From Burkholderiales bacterium (GTDB taxonomy: Bacteria > Pseudomonadota > Gammaproteobacteria > Burkholderiales > SG8-41): a stretch of DNA of 10,851 nt. The position numbers and the translations under genes were made by a program. The DNA lies in the NCBI GenBank assembly GCA_005800795.1, contig SYEN01000117.1, positions 1-10,851 of the forward strand, in the 5' to 3' direction. Of the stretch, positions 6,896 through 10,851 are shown one piece after another. The stretch's first letter is position 1, and each line of letters starts with the position of its first letter. Below the pieces are notes generated by a model, which made no database searches, was not told the origin of the DNA, and saw nothing but the letters and a program-made list of their open reading frames with translations.

Positions 6896-7243
6896 ATGCG
6901 CATCCACAACCTTTACACCGACGAAAAAGGCGAGTCCCACTTCCGCGACATTGATGTCGAATGGGCCGAAGAACGGCGCGGCAGCAAGTTATCGAAGCGC
7001 CTGCCCGCCACCGGCATCATCTTTCGTGAAACCCAACCGGAGAACACCGTAGACTGGCACAACGCGCCTCGCAAGCAGTACATCGTCAACCTGCAATCGG
7101 GCGTGAAAATCACCGCCAGCGATGGCGAAAGCCGCGAAATCGGCGTCGGCGAAGTGCTGCTGGTTGAAGACGTCAGTGGCAAGGGGCATCTGTCACAAGG
7201 GCTGGGCGGGTTGCGGCGCAGTTTGTTTATCCCGGTAGACTAG
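6896..7243 (+). CDS. small cupin-fold protein
   Basis: A 115-residue single-domain protein with a cupin-like pattern. It has many short beta-strand segments, a first motif around DWHNAPRKQYIVNLQSGV (53-70, H55), a glycine turn at SDGESREIGVGEVLLVED (75-92) and a late histidine in SGKGHLSQG (H98). This layout is seen in small hypothetical cupins, often annotated as cupin domain proteins, that sit near catabolic genes. The usual metal-binding HxH...E...H set is incomplete, so metal binding is uncertain. Start ATG at 6896 has AGGAGA about 5 bases upstream; a longer frame beginning at 6794 would add sequence without a ribosome site. It is divergent from the amidohydrolase and 65 bases upstream of a Bug receptor, with which it may be cotranscribed. 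Biochemical role unknown. Confidence 0.8.
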   Translation: MRIHNLYTDEKGESHFRDIDVEWAEERRGSKLSKRLPATGIIFRETQPENTVDWHNAPRKQYIVNLQSGVKITASDGESREIGVGEVLLVEDVSGKGHLSQGLGGLRRSLFIPVD

Positions 7244-7308
7244 CGCCGGAACCGCTTCACATCAGACTGTATCGCTCACGGTCGGCAAAAAGCGCAGGGA
7301 GGTAAATT

Positions 7309-8340
7309 ATGCTTAAAAACAAATACTTACATAAACACCTTGCTGAATTAGCCGTGCTGCTGTCAATACTGTGTGCGCTTTGGCCGGCGGGGCCACTGCG
7401 GGCGCAACCTGCGGCTACCGGCGCCAGCTCTGCCTGGTTACCCACCAAAAACATCGAAATCATTCACGGCTCCGCGCCCGGCGGCAGTAACGACAAGCGC
7501 GCGCGTGAAATCGAAAAAGCGCTGGCGGAAACCAAGTTGATTCCAACGTCGATGACGGTGGTCAGCAAGGCCGGTGGCGGCGGTTCGATTTCGATGGCGT
7601 ATGCCAACACGCATCCGGGTGATGGGCACTATCTGCTGCTGGGCGGCTCGACCATGATCAGCAATCACATCATTGGCGCCTCGAAAATGAACTACACCGA
7701 TTTCACGCCGATAGCGTCGCTGATGAACGACTACATCGTGTTCGCGGTGAACAGCGAGTCGCCGCTACAAACTGGCAAGGATTTGCTCGACCGTTTGAAA
7801 ACCAAGCCGCAATCGCTGTCCATTGGCTTTGCCAGTGCGTTCGGCAACAGCCGCCACATTGGCGCGGGTATGCTGATGCGCGCGGTGGGCGGCAACCCGC
7901 GCGACTTGAAGGTGGTGGTGTTCAAAGGCTCGGCCGAGGCGATCAGCGCATTGCTCGGCGGGCACATCGACGTGGCGATCCTCGGCGCGATCAACTCAGT
8001 TGTGCATTTGGGCGGCGGCAAGATGCGCGTGTTGGCGGCGGCCACGCCCCGGCGCTTTCACGGCGCGCTGGCGCATGTGCCGACGTGGAAAGAGCTTGGC
8101 GTCGATGTAGTGTCGGGCAGTTGGGGCGGCGTGTTTGGCCCGCGCAACCTGCCTGCCGCACAACTCGCGTACTGGGAAGAAGCCATGCGGCGCGTGGCGC
8201 AAAATCCCGGCTGGAAAGCCGATCTGGAAAGAAACTACTGGCTGGATGATTTTGCGGTGGGCGCGCAGTTGCGTAAAGAGTTGGAGAAGGATTACGCGGA
8301 GACGCGTAAGGTGCTGGCGGATGTGGGGTTGGCGAAGTAG
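7309..8340 (+). CDS. Bug/TctC-type periplasmic solute-binding protein (2)
   Basis: A 343-residue receptor of the tripartite tricarboxylate transporter family. It starts at an ATG with a strong GGGAGGT five bases upstream. The N-terminus is basic, then hydrophobic (LAVLLSILCALWPAGPLRA), a signal peptide with likely cleavage near residue 32. The ligand loop reads HGSAPGGSNDKRA (D62), a variant of the usual VPFxxGGxxD. Then come the glycine-rich VVSKAGGGGSISMAYA, PGDGHYLLLGGS, YTDFTPIASL, FKGSAEAISALLGGHIDVAI and VPTWKELGVDVV. It is closely similar to the receptor at 10213, so the two are tandem paralogues now separated by about 1.9 kb of mobile DNA. No TctA/TctB genes are visible. Ligand unknown; small carboxylates are usual for the family. 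Confidence 0.9.
   Translation: MLKNKYLHKHLAELAVLLSILCALWPAGPLRAQPAATGASSAWLPTKNIEIIHGSAPGGSNDKRAREIEKALAETKLIPTSMTVVSKAGGGGSISMAYANTHPGDGHYLLLGGSTMISNHIIGASKMNYTDFTPIASLMNDYIVFAVNSESPLQTGKDLLDRLKTKPQSLSIGFASAFGNSRHIGAGMLMRAVGGNPRDLKVVVFKGSAEAISALLGGHIDVAILGAINSVVHLGGGKMRVLAAATPRRFHGALAHVPTWKELGVDVVSGSWGGVFGPRNLPAAQLAYWEEAMRRVAQNPGWKADLERNYWLDDFAVGAQLRKELEKDYAETRKVLADVGLAK
7313..7331 (+). repeat. short DNA motif shared by three receptor genes, copy 2
   Basis: TTAAAAACAAATACTTACA, beginning four bases after the start codon of the second Bug gene. It is identical over 19 bases to 10232-10250. Confidence 0.65.
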
Positions 8341-8357
8341 GGTAGTGCAGGATGTCT

Positions 8358-8365
8358 GATGCTTG
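8358..8365. repeat. IS target-site duplication, left copy
   Basis: GATGCTTG immediately outside the left terminal repeat. An identical copy lies immediately outside the right terminal repeat at 9713-9720. Eight bases is typical for IS256-family insertion. Confidence 0.9.
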
Positions 8366-8405
8366 GAGGGTTTTCAGAATTTTATGTTTTTGTAATTTGT
8401 TAGGC
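8366..8405 (+). repeat. IS256-family terminal inverted repeat, left
   Basis: Starts with GAGGGT and ends with AATTTGTTAGGC. About 30 of 41 aligned columns match the right end. The transposase stop codon (8400-8402) lies inside it. Confidence 0.85.
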
Positions 8406-9647
8406 GTTGTTGAATTGATCTTCAAAGCGAATCATAAGCTGACTCATGGCTTGTTTCCAGTTCTGAATAGGCATCGTCCAGCGCTGGCTGATATTGCGTA
8501 AGCCCAATACAAGAGCTTGATGGCGGCCTCATCATTGGGAAATGACGCGCGCGTCTTGGTGATTTTGCGCAAACTGTAGTTCACGCTCTCAATCGCGTTG
8601 GTCGTGTAGATCACTCTGCGTATTTCTGGCGCATAGGCAAAGAACGGGATGAGGTGCGCCCAGTGATTGCGCCACGACTTGGCGATCTGCGGATAGGTGT
8701 AATCCCATTTTTGCGCAAATGCATCCAGCGCCGTTTGTGCCTCGTCGACCGTGGTCGCAGTGTAGATGGCGCGCAGATCAGCAGCGACGGCCTTACGCTG
8801 TTTCCAGCTGACATAGGCCAGGCTGTTGCGCACCAGATGCACCAGACACAGCTGCACCTCGGCATGGGGATAGACTGCAGCGATGGCTTCGGGGAAACCC
8901 TTCAGGCCATCCACGCAGGCGATCAGGATGTCGTTCACACCCCGGTTCTTAAGCTCCGTGACCACGGAGAGCCAGAACTTGGCCCCTTCCGTTGACGCGG
9001 TCCACAGGCCCAGCACTTCCTTGATCCCGTCGGTGTTAACCCCGATGGCCATGTAAATGGCACGGTTAGCGGCGTTTCCCGCCTCACGCGTCTTGACCAT
9101 CAGGCAGTCCAGATACAGGATCGGATAGAGCCGATCCAGGGGCCGTGACTGCCAGGCGCGCACTTCGTCGGCAACGGTGTCGGTGATGGCCGAGATCAGC
9201 ACGGGAGAAACCTCGGCGCCGAACATTTCCTGCAGATGCGCAGCAATCTCCCGGGTGCTCATGCCGCGCGCGTAGAGCGACAGGATGCGCTCATCGAAGC
9301 CGGGCACCCGGCGCTGGTGCTTGGCGATCAGTTTTGGGGTAAAGCTGGCGTCACGGTCACGCGGTATGGCAATCTCGATTTCGCCAAACTCACCGGTGAT
9401 GGTCTTGGCTGGACTGGCCATTGCGCACGTTGCCGCTGGCGTTGGTTACCGCACCGTAGTGGGCGTGGCCCAGATGCTGATTCATTTCCGCCTGCAGCGC
9501 CGCTTCTATGACGGCTTTGGTCAATTGCTTGAGCATGCCGTTCTCGCCTATCAGGTCGGCGGGTTTCTTGTAGTTCGCTATCACGTGATCCAGCAATGCT
9601 TGCGGAATCACTGATTTCGTTTCGCTGCTGTCGTTCTTGTCGGTCAT
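8400..9647 (-). pseudogene. IS256-family transposase, two frameshifts
   Basis: Rejoined across two single-base indels, the gene spans 1248 bases (about 415 residues, normal for IS256 transposases). It starts at ATG 9647 with AGGAG 5 bases upstream. The first 80 residues (MTDKNDSSETKSVIP to NVRNGQSS) run in one frame until an extra C near 9407 shifts it to a stop at 9390-9392. The central 8444-9421 frame contains the DDE catalytic residues: D in YLDCLMVK, D in ACVDGLKGFPEAI and E in NAIESVNYSLRK, plus the conserved CLVHLVRNS. Near 8506 a missing T changes the frame again; restoring it gives LGLRNISQRWTMPIQNWKQ and the true stop at 8400-8402. Full-length transposase is not expected. The central frame has its own ATG at 9421 and could yield a truncated product that lacks the N-terminal DNA-binding part. 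Confidence 0.92.
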
Positions 9648-9671
9648 TACGGCTCCTTGGTTTCGGTCGGA

Positions 9672-9712
9672 GCCTAACAAATTTCAATCTACACAAAATT
9701 CCTCACACCCTC
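9672..9712 (-). repeat. IS256-family terminal inverted repeat, right
   Basis: Read on the minus strand it starts GAGGGTGTGAGG and ends AATTTGTTAGGC, pairing with the left end. It lies upstream of the transposase ribosome site. Confidence 0.85.
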
Positions 9713-9720
9713 GATGCTTG
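9713..9720. repeat. IS target-site duplication, right copy
   Basis: GATGCTTG, identical to 8358-8365. Removing the element and one copy restores the empty site, 8365 joined to 9721. Confidence 0.9.
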
Positions 9721-9754
9721 CTTCGCCTTGCAAGATGCCAGCGCCCTACCAACA

Positions 9755-9788
9755 CTGTCGTTCCCGCGCAGGCGGGAACCCATAACAC
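9755..9788 (+). repeat. left inverted repeat of the GIY-YIG unit
   Basis: 34 bases with hairpin core GTTCCCGC (9760-9767), loop GCAG, GCGGGAAC (9772-9779), then CCATAACAC. It is a perfect inverted match to 10085-10118. Confidence 0.92.
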
Positions 9789-9789
9789 C

Positions 9790-10082
9790 GTGTCCAAGCG
9801 CTACTGCGTCTACTTGCTCGCAAGCAACCGCTACGGAACGTTGTATCTAGGCGTAACGTCAGACCTCATCAAACGCACTTGGCAACACCGCGAAGGTTTT
9901 GTTGAAGGCTTTGCCAACAAGCACAACATCAAGCGCCTTGTGTGGTACGAAGTGCACGACGACGCCTATGCCGCCATTACGCGCGAAAAGCAAATCAAGA
10001 AATGGCAACGCTCATGGAAAAAAACTTAATTCAGGAACGCAATCCGCAGTGGCGGGACTTGTTTGATGAGGAGGTGGGGTGA
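9790..10082 (+). pseudogene. GIY-YIG nuclease family protein, frameshifted near 3' end
   Basis: From GTG at 9790 (VSKRYCVYLL, matching the usual MSKxYYVYIL start of the family) the frame gives 79 residues to TAA at 10027-10029. It is a small GIY-YIG domain of the UPF0213/YhbQ-like group: CVY (6-8) and YLG (19-21) form the name motif, with R29 and H33 in IKRTWQHREG and metal-binding E66 in ITREKQIKKWQRSW. Family members continue past this tryptophan. Here the continuation exists in the -1 phase: after AAA AAA, reading AAC TTA ATT gives NLIQERNPQWRDLFDEEVG and a stop at 10080-10082. The break sits in a run of seven A bases (10018-10024), so one A is probably lost, or slippage restores the frame. 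Catalytic residues precede the break, so the short form may still be active. No strong ribosome site is visible. Confidence 0.82.
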
Positions 10083-10084
10083 GT

Positions 10085-10118
10085 GTGTTATGGGTTCCCG
10101 CCTGCGCGGGAACGACAG
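10085..10118 (-). repeat. right inverted repeat of the GIY-YIG unit
   Basis: Reverse complement of 9755-9788 over all 34 bases, containing the hairpin GTTCCCGC-CTGC-GCGGGAAC. It begins 2 bases after the ancestral stop of the nuclease gene and ends 94 bases before the third Bug gene. Confidence 0.92.
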
Positions 10119-10212
10119 GGTGCTTACATTGGGCATCAGCAAATTGGGCGAAGGAAAACGGGTAACATCACCTAGCCCCGTCACAGCACTGACTTCCGTC
10201 GACACCAGCAAA

Positions 10213-10851
10213 ATGCCGATAAAAAATATCTTTAAAAACAAATACTTACAATGGGCACTTTGTGGTGCGCTGTTTGGCGCGTTTAGTAGCGCAGTCCTAG
10301 CACAAAGCTGGACCCCCACCAAAAACGTCGAGATCGTCGTCGGCTCCGCGCCCGGCGGCAGTAACGACAAAACCGGCCGCTCGATTGAAAAACTGCTCAA
10401 TGAATTAAAGCTCGTGCCGACCTCGCTTACCGTGGTCAACAAGCCCGGCGGCGGCGGTAACCTCATGTTCAGTTACGTCAATTCGCACGCGGGCGACGCG
10501 CACTACCTGATGGTGGGCACCACCGCGATGGTGACTAATCACATCGTCGGCTCCAGCAAAATCAGTTATCAGGATTTCACGCCCATTGCGTCGCTGTTCA
10601 ATGACTATGTCGTGTTCGCGGTGAATGCCAACTCGGTCAGTAAGTCCGGCAAGGACCTGGTCGAACGCTTGAGAAAGGAGCCGCAGTCCGTGCCGCTCGG
10701 CTTCGCCACTTCCCTCGGCAGCCACAACCACATCGCAGCGGGGCTGTTGGTGAAAACCTTCGGCGGCAACGCGCGCGAGTTGAAGGCGGTGGCGTTCAAA
10801 GGTTCGGCCGAAGCGGTGACCGCGCTGCTCGGCAGCCACCTTGAACTCGTC
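10213..10851 (+). CDS. Bug/TctC-type periplasmic solute-binding protein (3), 5' part
   Basis: The first 213 codons of a receptor that runs off the right edge. ATG at 10213 gives a good signal peptide: basic start MPIKNIFKNK, hydrophobic ALCGALFGAFSSAVLA, likely cleavage after A30. The mature part begins QSWTPTKNVEIVVGSAPGGS with the ligand-loop D52. It then shares the second Bug protein's blocks almost residue for residue: PTSLTVVNKPGGGGN, YQDFTPIASLFNDYVVFAVN and FKGSAEAVTALLGSH. No ribosome site is clear before this ATG. By alignment with the gene at 7309, the ancestral start corresponds to the ATC at 10228, so the start may have moved. It is a tandem paralogue of the second receptor; ligand unknown. 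Confidence 0.9.
   Translation, partial: MPIKNIFKNKYLQWALCGALFGAFSSAVLAQSWTPTKNVEIVVGSAPGGSNDKTGRSIEKLLNELKLVPTSLTVVNKPGGGGNLMFSYVNSHAGDAHYLMVGTTAMVTNHIVGSSKISYQDFTPIASLFNDYVVFAVNANSVSKSGKDLVERLRKEPQSVPLGFATSLGSHNHIAAGLLVKTFGGNARELKAVAFKGSAEAVTALLGSHLELV
10232..10250 (+). repeat. short DNA motif shared by three receptor genes, copy 3
   Basis: TTAAAAACAAATACTTACA, starting 19 bases after the first base of the start codon of the third Bug gene. It is identical to 7313-7331 and read in the same codon phase as that copy. Confidence 0.65.

Larger units (their letters stand above)
8366..9712 (-). mobile_element. IS256-family insertion sequence
   Basis: A 1347-bp element bounded by imperfect terminal inverted repeats of about 40 bp and an exact 8-bp target duplication. 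It encodes one IS256-type transposase on the minus strand. It landed 17 bases after the stop codon of the second Bug gene and 34 bases before the GIY-YIG unit, so it broke no recognisable gene. The exact duplication suggests a fairly recent insertion, yet the transposase carries two frameshifts. Either it has decayed since, was moved by a transposase acting in trans, or the indels are assembly errors. Confidence 0.93.
9755..10118 (+). mobile_element. 364-bp inverted-repeat unit carrying a GIY-YIG nuclease
   Basis: Two perfectly matching 34-base arms in opposite orientation (9755-9788 and 10085-10118) enclose one small nuclease gene and almost nothing else. The start codon lies 1 base after the left arm, and the ancestral stop at 10080-10082 lies 2 bases before the right arm. 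Each arm contains the hairpin GTTCCCGC-GCAG-GCGGGAAC, the same design as the repeats at 5376-5479. This looks like a mobile or once-mobile unit in which the nuclease may drive its own spread; that function is inference. No target duplication is evident next to the arms. Confidence 0.75.

Noticed and set aside
7991..8425. Minus-strand open frame over the end of the second receptor and the IS left end
   Set aside because: Its translation is low-complexity Pro/Ser/Arg-rich, antisense to a well-supported gene.
8444..9647. Programmed frameshifting in the IS transposase
   Set aside because: IS256-family transposases are normally a single frame, and neither indel site is a known slippery heptamer; decay or sequencing error is simpler.
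10026..10466. Minus-strand open frame across the right arm and the third receptor start
   Set aside because: It contains the translated palindrome (SFPRRREP-type peptide) and is antisense to a receptor with a clear signal peptide.

Overview
The window looks like a chromosomal segment of a GC-rich betaproteobacterium, probably in or near the Burkholderiales. The evidence is three periplasmic receptors of the Bug/TctC type (a family greatly expanded in that group), a proteobacterial-type TtcA tail, and small palindromic repeats that resemble the dRS3/REP class. No rRNA, tRNA or CRISPR array was seen. The taxonomic call is inference.

Layout. 2-286 (+) is the 3' end of ttcA. Convergent to it, 383-3200 (-) holds three closely spaced genes, in transcription order: dapE (lysine/peptidoglycan precursor synthesis), a HipA-type kinase core, and a protein with a HipA-N-like front half and a HIRAN domain at its back. 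Divergent from dapE, 3285-5296 (+) carries a D-2-hydroxyacid dehydrogenase and a Bug-type solute-binding protein. 5297-5527 is non-coding and structured: a long stem-loop, then a REPIN-like pair of inverted palindromes. 5528-6694 (-) is an M20D amidohydrolase. Divergent from it, 6896-8340 (+) holds a small cupin and a second Bug protein. A mobile-DNA patch follows (8358-10118): an IS256-family insertion sequence with an exact 8-bp target duplication and a doubly frameshifted transposase, then a compact 364-bp unit in which a GIY-YIG nuclease gene is enclosed by perfect 34-bp inverted repeats. From 10213 to the window end is a third Bug protein, a close paralogue of the second.

How the genes work together. 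The dehydrogenase, amidohydrolase, cupin and Bug receptors look like scattered uptake and catabolism genes for organic acids or amides. No TctA/TctB membrane components are present, so the receptors are orphans here. The kinase plus HIRAN protein looks like a split HipA in which the N-terminal domain has moved onto a HIRAN protein. It recalls HipBST toxin-antitoxin organisation but has no HipB-like DNA-binding partner. This pair and the nuclease-carrying inverted-repeat unit are the two most interesting parts of the window.
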